A DNA stretch of 6,717 bases from JBFMFB01 sp040752115 (GCA_040752115.1 JBFMFB010000061.1:1-6717), one strand, 5' to 3'; positions 1-5,942 are shown, numbered from the stretch's first letter. The notes: generated by a model not told the origin, from the sequence alone. Made by a program: numbers and translations.

Positions 1-122
1 ACCAGCAGTTCCGGAGGGGCAATCCGCCCCGGAACCCTGGCGAGAATTTCGGAAAGCACGGAGGGCGCGATTTTGCAGCCACAGCCCCCGCCGTGAGAAA
101 ACTGCGTCAATTTGATCTGCAT
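1..122 (-). CDS. selD: Selenide, water dikinase SelD, N-terminal fragment (runs off left edge)
   Basis: SelD makes selenophosphate from selenide and ATP, the selenium donor for tRNA selenouridine and for selenocysteine. Only the first 40 codons are in the window. Reading leftward from an ATG at 122-120 gives MQIKLTQFSHGGGCGCKIAP followed by a segment ending APPELLV, which matches the SelD start, including the flexible glycine-rich catalytic loop. Cys14 and Lys17 align with catalytic Cys17 and Lys20 of the E. coli enzyme. The catalytic position is TGT (Cys), not TGA (Sec). The ATG has no clear ribosome binding site. An in-frame ATG at 206-204 would add 28 residues with no family resemblance, so the shorter form is preferred. 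An AGGAGGG at 187-181 on this strand has no usual start codon at the right distance in this frame. The neighbouring divergent mnmH uses the SelD product, which supports the call. Confidence 0.9.
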   Translation of the reverse strand, partial: MQIKLTQFSHGGGCGCKIAPSVLSEILARVPGRIAPPELL

Positions 123-177
123 AAATTCAGGCGCATCAAAATTTTTAGTGGATTGGCCGCCCCGGAGAAGCGAAAAT

Positions 178-213
178 ATGCCCTCCTGGCACGACAATGA
201 AGACATGAAATAA
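178..213 (+). CDS. Possible 11-residue leader ORF ahead of mnmH
   Basis: An ATG at 178 opens a short frame, MPSWHDNEDMK, closed by TAA at 211-213. A purine-rich GGAGAAG at 164-170 lies 7 nt before it, a well-placed Shine-Dalgarno sequence. The stop is 8 nt before the mnmH ATG, which has no recognisable ribosome binding site of its own. This suggests that ribosomes may load on the short ORF and re-initiate on mnmH, or that the ORF works as a regulatory leader. The peptide resembles nothing I recognise. With only 11 codons, chance is a real alternative. Confidence 0.3.
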   Translation: MPSWHDNEDMK

Positions 214-221
214 TTGCAACA

Positions 222-1313
222 ATGGCAATCACCGCAACCGTAGCACAGTTGGCTCAGTTTGACGACATCATTGACGTCCGCTCGCCGTCGGAGTTCCGCG
301 AGGACCACATTCCCGGCGCGCTGAATTTCCCGGTGCTGGACGACGAGGAGCGCGCCCGCATCGGCACGCTTTACAAACAATCGCCGTTCGAGGCGAAAAA
401 GGCCGGTGCCGCCTTGGTCGCGCGCAACATCGCCCGGCACATCGAGCAGCACTTTGCGGCCAAGCCGAAAAACTGGCGGCCGCTCATCTACTGCTGGCGG
501 GGCGGTAAACGCAGCGGTTCGATGGCGCACATCCTGGCCGAAATCGGCTGGGCTGCAGCCCAACTGGAAGGCGGATATAAGGCCTACCGCCGGCTGGTGC
601 TTGAAGAACTGCAAATCCTTCCCAACCGGTTCGACTGGCGCGTGATCTGCGGACCGACCGGCTCGGGGAAAAGCCGCCTGCTGCAAGCGCTCGACAGCCT
701 TGGCGCGCAGGTGCTGGATCTCGAGGAACTGGCCGCACACCGCGGCTCGATCCTCGGCAACCTGCCGGACACCCCCCAGCCAAGCCAGAAGACCTTCGAA
801 AGCAGGGTATGGTCCAAGCTGCACGGCTTCGTCCCACAGCAGCCGGTGTACGTCGAGGCGGAAAGCAAGAAAATCGGGCAGGTAAGGGTACCGGATGCGC
901 TGCTCGCCGCCATGTGGTCCGGCCGCTGCATCCGGTTGGAGCCCGATCCGGCCCTGCGGGTGGGGTTGCTCAAGGAAGAATACCGGCATTTCCTGGAAGC
1001 TCCGGAAGGGCTCGCCAAGAAGCTGGATTTCCTGGCCGGCCTGCACGGGCGCGAACTCGTCGGCAAGTGGCAATCCATGGCGCAAAACGGGCAATGGGAC
1101 CAACTGGTCGCCGAACTGCTGGAGCGGCACTACGACCCGGCTTATGGCAAATCCACCCTAAAGCATTACCCCAACCACGCCGACGGCCTGCTGGTGCGGC
1201 CGGCAGACTTGAGCAGCGGCGCCATGCTGGAACTGGCACGCTGGCTGATGACCCCTGCCGCAGGCGCTTCCGGAGCGCCCCTTGACGCCGCCGGAAAAAG
1301 TGCTAGCCTGTAA
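222..1313 (+). CDS. mnmH: tRNA 2-selenouridine synthase MnmH (SelU/YbbB)
   Basis: MnmH replaces the sulfur of 2-thiouridine at wobble position 34 of certain tRNAs (Lys, Glu, Gln) with selenium, through a geranylated intermediate, using selenophosphate from SelD. The 363-residue length fits the family. An N-terminal rhodanese domain spans roughly residues 5-130: IIDVRSPSEF at 16-25, then the catalytic loop YCWRGGKRS at 90-98 with Cys91 in the position of the essential rhodanese cysteine, then LEGGYKAYR at 115-123. The C-terminal P-loop domain starts with a perfect Walker A, GPTGSGKS, at 144-151, followed by the family-typical DLEELAAHRGS stretch at about 165-175 and a later YYDP-like segment (HYDPAYGKS). 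An in-frame TGA at 198-200 leaves the ATG at 222 as the first ATG available. Its ribosome binding site is weak; see the leader ORF just upstream. selD diverges from it. Confidence 0.96.
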   Translation: MAITATVAQLAQFDDIIDVRSPSEFREDHIPGALNFPVLDDEERARIGTLYKQSPFEAKKAGAALVARNIARHIEQHFAAKPKNWRPLIYCWRGGKRSGSMAHILAEIGWAAAQLEGGYKAYRRLVLEELQILPNRFDWRVICGPTGSGKSRLLQALDSLGAQVLDLEELAAHRGSILGNLPDTPQPSQKTFESRVWSKLHGFVPQQPVYVEAESKKIGQVRVPDALLAAMWSGRCIRLEPDPALRVGLLKEEYRHFLEAPEGLAKKLDFLAGLHGRELVGKWQSMAQNGQWDQLVAELLERHYDPAYGKSTLKHYPNHADGLLVRPADLSSGAMLELARWLMTPAAGASGAPLDAAGKSASL

Positions 1314-1597
1314 TCGCTGTTTCAGGATGCTTCAGTCCTGATAATCCTGAAGCAGGTTCGCAAGTGCAATCCTTCGGTTATCTCCTGACCTGGATTTTCA
1401 TGGCTTCCAACGCTAAAGACGCGAACAGCACAAACCGCACGCGACAGCCTCGGGCAGCGTTTTTTCAATCGCACCTACCTGCGAGCCACCCCGACATGAA
1501 CATAACGTCCGGTTATCGCGCCCGCCGCGGCTTAACGTTGAATATTGCCGTGCAAGATCGGGTTATCCCCCAAAACTGTTACCGTGAGGAAACAACC
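1314..1597 (+). other. Intergenic leader region with alternative hairpins upstream of the Host_attach-like gene
   Basis: This 284-bp stretch holds no gene I can support. Just after mnmH, GCTTCAG (1329-1335) pairs with CTGAAGC (1347-1353). Alternatively, TCAGGA (1322-1327) can pair with either of two TCCTGA copies (1336-1341 or 1345-1350), so the folds exclude each other. No T-run follows, so this is not a typical intrinsic terminator. GGTTATC occurs three times (1376-1382, 1511-1517, 1561-1567), and the second copy is half of a dyad ATAAC-N5-GTTAT (1502-1516). I see no convincing -35/-10 pair. The frame of the downstream gene stays open back to 1364, but that extension looks non-coding. Confidence 0.5.
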
Positions 1598-2038
1598 ATG
1601 GGCACCACCTGGATACTCGTCTCCAATGCCAGCACCGCACGTTTGTATGCCAACCACGGGCCGAAGAAAGGCCTCAAGCTCCTGAAGGAATTGGCCCATC
1701 CGGAAAGCCGCGAAAAAGTCTCGGCGCTGGTGAGCGACCGCCCCGGCCACAACCAGGGCGCGGGCAACGGCCACGGATCGTTCATCTCGGCGACGGATCC
1801 CAAACAGCACGAAGCCGATCGCTTCGCCCACGAACTGGCCAGGGAACTGGAGCAGGGACGCGCCGCCAACCGCTATGATCGGCTGATCCTGGTTGCCTCA
1901 TCGCCCTTCATCGGCAAGCTAAACCACCGCCTGGACAACCGTGTCCGGGGGATGGTCAGCAACAGCATCGAAAAAGACTACACCAAGATCCCGGAGAGAG
2001 AATTGGCGGGACGCCTGGAAAACGTCGTCTACTTGTAG
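1598..2038 (+). CDS. Host_attach / baeRF-like small protein
   Basis: This 146-residue protein resembles the family annotated 'host attachment protein' (Pfam Host_attach), first named in plant-associated bacteria and later linked by sequence analysis to bacterial relatives of the eRF1 release-factor fold. The biochemical role is not settled, so the attachment label should be treated with caution. Visible family traits are the N-terminal strand TTWILVSNASTARLY (3-17), a polar glycine-rich middle with GHNQGAGNGHGSF, a helix starting KQHEADRFAHELARELEQG, the strand LILVASSPFIGKL, and the closing VSNSIEKDYTKIPERELAGRL helix region. No signal peptide or membrane segment is seen. The ATG at 1598 is chosen over earlier in-frame ATGs because GTGAGGA (1584-1590) sits 7 nt before it and because family members begin with this strand. 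It is probably monocistronic, ending in a strong terminator. Confidence 0.8.
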   Translation: MGTTWILVSNASTARLYANHGPKKGLKLLKELAHPESREKVSALVSDRPGHNQGAGNGHGSFISATDPKQHEADRFAHELARELEQGRAANRYDRLILVASSPFIGKLNHRLDNRVRGMVSNSIEKDYTKIPERELAGRLENVVYL

Positions 2039-2052
2039 CCCGCCGGTAACCC

Positions 2053-2084
2053 AAAAGGGGGCGCATGCTGCGCCCCTTTTTTTT
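2053..2084. terminator. Intrinsic terminator shared by convergent genes
   Basis: GGGGCGCA (2058-2065) pairs perfectly with TGCGCCCC (2069-2076) around a 3-nt loop, followed by eight T residues (2077-2084). It begins 15 nt after the stop of the rightward gene. On the other strand the same stem is followed by TTTT (complement of 2053-2056) and lies about 30 nt after the thpR stop, so it can work in both directions, more strongly rightward. Confidence 0.92.
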
Positions 2085-2105
2085 GATTGCGAAAATTCGG
2101 CTGCC

Positions 2106-2663
2106 TCAATCCAGCGGCCAGCGGCCGAGAATCTCATAAGCCACGCCCTCCGTCGTCGTCACCGAGCGCACCAGCACGAAATCATCGACTGCCCACTCGA
2201 CCGGCGCGAGCAGAGGAAGTTCGGCACGGTCGCACCGCGCCTTTCTCAGCAGCGTGAGGTGCGGCGCGTACGGACGCCGATCCAGTTTGAACTCGGCCTG
2301 TTGCAGTACGGCTTGCAGCTCGCCCACCAGCTGCGCAAGCGCCGGCACTGCATTCTCCGGCGCCGCCCACGCCACCCGGTTATGGCGCCACCAGCCGAAC
2401 CTGGTCAACAGCATGACGAAGGCCGGGGCACGCACTTCCGCCGCCACCGACTGCAGCGCCCCGATCTTCGACACTTCCACGTCGCCCAGGAAAACCAGCG
2501 TGAGATGCAGCGTCTCGGCACGAGTGATCCGGCCGCCGCAAGCGGCATGAAGCTTTTTGCCGGCCTGCTCCAGCCGGGAGCGAACCCTGCCGTCGGGCCA
2601 CAGGGCGAAAAACAGCCGCGCGATTTCGGGCTTATTGTCGGGAGTCTGAGTGCCTTCCGGCAT
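2106..2663 (-). CDS. thpR: RNA 2',3'-cyclic phosphodiesterase ThpR (2H phosphoesterase)
   Basis: ThpR belongs to the 2H phosphoesterase superfamily. Members open 2',3'-cyclic phosphates on RNA to 2'-phosphates and were first described as bacterial 2'-5' RNA ligases. The two defining His motifs are both intact: LHLTLVFLG with HLTL at 53-56, and YAPHLTLLRKA with HLTL at 135-138, an 82-residue spacing typical of this fold. The N-terminal strand RLFFALWPD (16-24) is also typical, and 185 residues is a normal length. The ATG at 2663 has AAGGT (complement of 2669-2673) 5 nt before it. An inverted-repeat element fills the space upstream, so the gene may be transcribed separately from ispF. The cellular role is poorly known in bacteria; RNA repair or tRNA end processing is an inference from the family activity. 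Confidence 0.93.
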   Translation of the reverse strand: MPEGTQTPDNKPEIARLFFALWPDGRVRSRLEQAGKKLHAACGGRITRAETLHLTLVFLGDVEVSKIGALQSVAAEVRAPAFVMLLTRFGWWRHNRVAWAAPENAVPALAQLVGELQAVLQQAEFKLDRRPYAPHLTLLRKARCDRAELPLLAPVEWAVDDFVLVRSVTTTEGVAYEILGRWPLD

Positions 2664-2683
2664 GGTTTACCTTAACGGCAATT

Positions 2684-2813
2684 CACCACGAATGGCACGA
2701 ATAAGCACAAATGAATACGAATTTAAAGATGCCACCCAAAGGCCCTTTGTTGGTTACGGAGGCCTTGATACCACCACGATTATTCGTGGACATTCGTGTA
2801 AATTCGTGGTTAA
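2684..2813. repeat. Inverted-arm repeat element A with 10-bp-phased CACGAAT units
   Basis: The left arm carries CACGAAT at 2687-2693 and 2696-2702, CACAAAT at 2706-2712 and TACGAAT at 2716-2722, so units start 9, 10 and 10 bp apart. The right arm carries the reverse complement ATTCGTG at 2782-2788, 2792-2798 and 2802-2808, exactly 10 bp apart. The 59-bp core contains the near-perfect palindrome CAAAGG-C-CCTTTG (2737-2749). The element fills nearly the whole ispF/thpR gap, beginning 7 bp after the last base of the ispF stop codon and ending just upstream of the thpR ribosome binding site. From memory, similar CACGAAT strings occur between genes in many environmental bacteria; a dispersed repeat of unknown function is inferred. 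Peptides read through it in several frames are spurious. Confidence 0.8.
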
Positions 2814-2819
2814 ACGTTT

Positions 2820-3293
2820 TTAAAATCTTTCGATCAGGCACACCGCCTGAGCTGCGATGCCCTCGCCGCGGCCGGCGAAGCCCAATTTTTCGGTAGTGGT
2901 GGCCTTGACGTTGATGCCATCCACTGCGATACCCAGATCGGCGGCGATATGTTCCGCCATGCGCCCGACGTGCGGCGCCATCTTGGGCGCCTCGGCAATG
3001 ATGGTGGCGTCGATGTTGGCCGCGCGCCAGCCTTCTTGCGCCAGCAACCGCCCGACTTCCCGCAGCAGCTCGCGGCTGTCTATCCCCTTGTAGCGTGCAT
3101 CGGAATCTGGGAAATGCCGCCCGATGTCGCCCAGCGCCGCCGCGCCCAGCAGCGCATCGCAAATCGCATGCAGCAGCACGTCGGCGTCGGAATGGCCGGC
3201 CAATCCCAGGTGATAGGGAATTTCCACGCCGCCGATAATCAGCTTGCGGCCGGCGACCAGCTGGTGAACGTCAAAACCCTGCCCGATCCTCAC
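2820..3293 (-). CDS. ispF: 2-C-methyl-D-erythritol 2,4-cyclodiphosphate synthase IspF
   Basis: IspF catalyses the fifth step of the MEP (non-mevalonate) isoprenoid pathway, closing CDP-methylerythritol 2-phosphate to the cyclodiphosphate with release of CMP. It is a cytosolic homotrimer with a divalent metal ion. The 157-residue length is standard. Metal ligands Asp8, His10 and His42 lie in GQGFDVH and ADVLLHAICD. The loop LAGHSDADVLLHA and the segment LGDIGRHFPDSD (54-65) are family hallmarks, and the C-terminal signature TTTEKLGFAGRGEGIAAQA is complete. The start is GTG at 3293-3291, chosen because homologs begin with the following RIGQGFDVH and because AAGGAG (complement of 3302-3307) lies 8 nt before it. 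The GTG overlaps the TGA of the upstream protease gene by 4 nt (GTGA), implying translational coupling. The usual partner ispD is not in the window. Confidence 0.97.
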   Translation of the reverse strand: MRIGQGFDVHQLVAGRKLIIGGVEIPYHLGLAGHSDADVLLHAICDALLGAAALGDIGRHFPDSDARYKGIDSRELLREVGRLLAQEGWRAANIDATIIAEAPKMAPHVGRMAEHIAADLGIAVDGINVKATTTEKLGFAGRGEGIAAQAVCLIERF

Positions 3294-5719
3294 TCCGGTT
3301 TCTCCTTTTTCTTCGCATGTTCGGTCTCCCGCTTGGCGGCGAACGCCTTCCGGATCTCGGCCAGTTCGGCCAGCCGCGCAGCTACCCGCCGGTTGATGCT
3401 GCCTTCTGGCAAGTTGCCCGTGGCGTCGGGTTCTCCTGCAGGAATGCCGGTCAGAATCTCGATCGCCTGATCCACGGTTTCCACCGGAAAAATACGGAAT
3501 TGCCCGGCTTCCGCCGCTGCCACGACATCCCGCCGCAGCATCAGGTGCTTCACGTTGGCGGCGGGAATCAGCACGCCCTGCTCTCCCGTCAGCCCCCGCG
3601 CCGCGCAGATGTCGTAGAACCCCTCGATCTTCTCGTTGACCGCGCCGATCGCCTGCGCCTGCCCGAACTGGTTGACCGAGCCAGTGATCGCGAGAGATTG
3701 CTTGATCGGCGCATCCGCTAGGTTGGAGAGCAGCGCGCACAGCTCCGCCAGCGACGCGCTGTCGCCTTCCACCATGCCGTACGACTGCTCAAACGCCAGG
3801 CTGGCCGAGAACGACAAGGGCTGGTTCCGGGCGTAGCGCGCGGCGAGAAACGCCGAGAGAATGAGCACCCCCTTGGAATGAATCGCGCCGGAAAGTTTCA
3901 CCTCGCGCTCGATGTTGATCAGATCTCCATCGCCAACCCGGGTGGTGGCGGTGATCCGCGTCGGCTGGGCAAAGGCGAAGTTGCCGAGCTCGATCACGGA
4001 AAGGGCGTTTACCTGCCCCGTCGCCGCACCCTGCGTGTCGATCATGATCGTGCCGCGCAGGATCTCTTCCTGCACTCTCGCCCTGATCCGGTCAACACGG
4101 CGGATCTGAGTGTCGATCGCCTGCTGCACATCGTCGGCGCCGACCGCCGGCCGCCCGTTCTGCCGCGCCCAATAATCCGCCTCGCGCAGCAGGTCCGCGA
4201 CGCTCTGCATGTGGGTGGAAAGCCGTTCGGCGTCGCCGGCAGCCCGCGCGCTATACTCGATCACGCGCGCCACGGCGGCACGGTCGAAGGGCTGCAAGCC
4301 CTCCTTGCGCGCCAGGGTACCGATCAGGCGCGCATAAAGGAGATCGCTTTCCGCGCTGCGCTCAATCCTGTCCTCGAAATCTGCGGCCACTTTGAACAGC
4401 TCGCCGAAATCGGGATCATAGGTGTAGAGCAGATAGTAGAGCAGGCGCTCGCCAAACAGCACCACCTTCACGTCGAGGGGAATGGGCTCGGGTTCTAGCG
4501 ATACAGTGCTGACCAGGCTCAACATCTGCCCCAGCGACTCGATCCGGATGTCGCGGCCGCGCAGCGCACGTTTGAGCCCCTCCCATGCGAAAGGCTGGGT
4601 CAGCACCTTGCGCACGTCCAGCAGCAGGTAGCCGCCGTTGGCGCGGTGCAGCGAGCCCGGCTTGATCAGGGTAAAATCCGTGACCAGCGCGCCGAGCTGC
4701 GCGACGTGCTCGACCCGGCCGACCAGGTTGGTGTAGGTCGGATTGTCGTCGCTGACGACTGGCGCGCCCGGCCTGTCGTTATGACCGACCAGCACATTGA
4801 CCTGATAGCGGTGGAACGAAGGGCGTTCAACCATCGGGATGCCCATTACATTGGCCGGCGTCTCTTCCTGCTTGCGGAAGTCGGCGGCATTCTCCACCAC
4901 GTCCTGCTGCACGGCGTCCAGGTAACTCAGCACATCCGGCAAATCGGCGTAAGTCTCCCGCAGCTCGTCGATCAGATGGCCGACCGCATGGGTGGTGGTT
5001 TCGCGGCTGAGCTGTTTGATTCTTTCGTGTTTCTCCCTCCGCCCTTTGGGAATGTGACGGATGACCTTTTCCAGCTGCTGCTGGAGCGCGGCAACCACCG
5101 TCTGCACCCGCTGCTTTTCTTCCTCAGGAAGCTTTTCATACTCGTCCGGCCCGATCACCTCGCCGTTGCGGGTCGGGGCGAAAGCGAATCCCTCAGGCGT
5201 GCGCAACAGCGCGATCTGTTGCCGTGCGGCCTCTTCCCCCAGCTCCTTGAACGCCTGCTCCTCCCGCTGGTGGAATTCTTCCTGGATCGCCTCCGCCTTG
5301 GTGCGGAATTCGTCACCTTCGAACGCGGCAGGAATCGCGTGGCGCAGCTCCTCGACCAGTTGCTCCATGCTGCGCTGCAGTTCAACTCCCCGGCCTGGCG
5401 GAAGTCTGAGCGCGCACGGCTTGTGCGGTTGCACAAAGTTATTGAGGTAGCACCAGTCGGAAGGACGTTCCTCCCCGGCGGCTTTTTTTTCGAGAAACTG
5501 GCGTACCAGGGTGTGCTTGCCCATGCCTGCCGGCCCAAGCACGAAGAGGTTGTAGCCTTCCTGGCGCATGCCAGTGCCGAAGCGAACCGCGTCCAGCGCC
5601 CGCGCCTGGCCGATGAATTCGGCCAGATCCTCGAGTTCTGCAGTGGTTGCGAACGGAAGCTGCTCAGGATCGCAGCAATGGTAAAGCTTGTGTGGTTCCA
5701 GAGGGTTGGCTGTTGTCAT
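3290..5719 (-). CDS. Long Lon-like AAA+ ATP-dependent protease
   Basis: This 809-residue protein belongs to the Lon-related AAA family (AAA_32 plus Lon C-terminal protease domain; YcbZ and LonB-like annotations). It is longer than E. coli YcbZ and distinct from classical Lon, lacking the Lon N-terminal domain. The N-terminus contains IGQARALDAVRFG and a Walker A, GPAGMGKH (62-69), where the usual Ser/Thr after Lys68 is His69. A highly charged, probably coiled-coil insertion spans about 115-285. Walker B is YLLLDVR (364-370). The protease domain covers about 565-770: Ser654 in EGDSAS and Lys697 in GAVNEK form the Ser-Lys dyad, 43 residues apart as in E. coli Lon. No membrane segment is evident, so it is probably cytosolic. 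Native substrates are unknown. It starts at the ATG 5719-5717, which has no strong ribosome binding site. The long rightward frames opposite it are antisense shadows. Confidence 0.92.
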   Translation of the reverse strand: MTTANPLEPHKLYHCCDPEQLPFATTAELEDLAEFIGQARALDAVRFGTGMRQEGYNLFVLGPAGMGKHTLVRQFLEKKAAGEERPSDWCYLNNFVQPHKPCALRLPPGRGVELQRSMEQLVEELRHAIPAAFEGDEFRTKAEAIQEEFHQREEQAFKELGEEAARQQIALLRTPEGFAFAPTRNGEVIGPDEYEKLPEEEKQRVQTVVAALQQQLEKVIRHIPKGRREKHERIKQLSRETTTHAVGHLIDELRETYADLPDVLSYLDAVQQDVVENAADFRKQEETPANVMGIPMVERPSFHRYQVNVLVGHNDRPGAPVVSDDNPTYTNLVGRVEHVAQLGALVTDFTLIKPGSLHRANGGYLLLDVRKVLTQPFAWEGLKRALRGRDIRIESLGQMLSLVSTVSLEPEPIPLDVKVVLFGERLLYYLLYTYDPDFGELFKVAADFEDRIERSAESDLLYARLIGTLARKEGLQPFDRAAVARVIEYSARAAGDAERLSTHMQSVADLLREADYWARQNGRPAVGADDVQQAIDTQIRRVDRIRARVQEEILRGTIMIDTQGAATGQVNALSVIELGNFAFAQPTRITATTRVGDGDLINIEREVKLSGAIHSKGVLILSAFLAARYARNQPLSFSASLAFEQSYGMVEGDSASLAELCALLSNLADAPIKQSLAITGSVNQFGQAQAIGAVNEKIEGFYDICAARGLTGEQGVLIPAANVKHLMLRRDVVAAAEAGQFRIFPVETVDQAIEILTGIPAGEPDATGNLPEGSINRRVAARLAELAEIRKAFAAKRETEHAKKKEKPE

Positions 5720-5746
5720 TTGTTGTTGTGTGCGTCTCTCAAGTTA

Positions 5747-5766
5747 GGGGCTGGGGCATTAGCCCC
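5747..5766 (-). promoter_or_regulatory. GC-rich hairpin in the 5' leader of the protease gene
   Basis: AGCCCC (5761-5766) can pair with GGGGCT (5747-5752), or alternatively GCCCC (5762-5766) with GGGGC (5753-5757). The two pairings share bases and cannot form together. On the transcript of the leftward protease gene the T-run precedes the stem, so it is not an intrinsic terminator in that direction. It lies about 27 nt before the start codon, where it could affect ribosome access. A function is not established. Confidence 0.35.
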
Positions 5767-5779
5767 AAAAACGGCTATT

Positions 5780-5910
5780 GGACGCAGATAAAATCCGATT
5801 TCCGCTGATGATTCCATTCGTTGAAGAGATGCTCTCCTCACCATAGGGCGAACTTACATATGCCAACAATTTCCTGTTCCGTCTGCGCTTATCTGCGTTC
5901 CTCTGCGTCC
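5780..5910. repeat. Inverted-arm repeat element B with 10-bp-phased CGCAGAT units
   Basis: The right arm has TCTGCG at 5882-5887, 5892-5897 and 5902-5907, exactly 10 bp apart. The left arm has CGCAGAT at 5783-5789, a degenerate ATCCGAT at 5793-5799 and CGCTGAT at 5803-5809, again 10 bp apart and in inverted orientation. The outer tips match perfectly: GGACGCAGA (5780-5788) against TCTGCGTCC (5902-5910). The core of about 71 bp is unrelated to that of element A. It sits between dnaJ and the Lon-like protease gene. The remaining bases of this 243-bp gap hold the leader hairpin and a TATAAT-like word on the leftward strand (complement of 5926-5931) with no clear -35. From memory, ATCTGCG-type strings recur in intergenic DNA of many bacteria; dispersal here is inferred. 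Confidence 0.75.
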
Positions 5911-5942
5911 CACCGTTTTTCCAGGATTATAGCTTCAAATTA

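Noticed and set aside
9..34. Stem-like TTCC...GGGGC/GCCCC...GGAA near the left edge
   Set aside because: It lies inside the selD coding sequence and has a 3-nt bulge; codon constraint in a GC-rich gene explains it, and no T-run follows.
1364..1597. N-terminal extension of the Host_attach-like protein
   Set aside because: The ATG at 1598 has a good ribosome binding site and begins exactly at the family's first strand; the 78 upstream codons look like non-coding sequence.
1941..2675. Rightward 244-codon frame overlapping the Host_attach-like gene end, the terminator and thpR
   Set aside because: It runs through a strong intrinsic terminator and antisense to thpR, whose two HLTL motifs are intact; the translation has no family resemblance.
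2687..2722. CRISPR-like array of short repeats
   Set aside because: The units are only 7 bp with 2-3 bp between them and have an inverted partner arm; there are no 25-40 bp repeats or unique spacers.
2683..3162. Leftward frame ending in a peptide read through element A (NHEFTR..., ending CAYSCHSW)
   Set aside because: This is an out-of-frame reading of ispF continuing into the repeat. Such peptides are typical false predictions from CACGAAT-type repeats.
4646..5791. Long rightward open frame of 381 codons opposite the Lon-like protease gene
   Set aside because: It is antisense to a clearly recognisable AAA+ protease, low in recognisable motifs, and results from the GC-rich codon use of the real gene.
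5926..5931. TATAAT on the leftward strand as a promoter for the protease gene
   Set aside because: No acceptable -35 hexamer lies 16-18 bp upstream, so a single matching hexamer in an AT-richer spacer is weak evidence.
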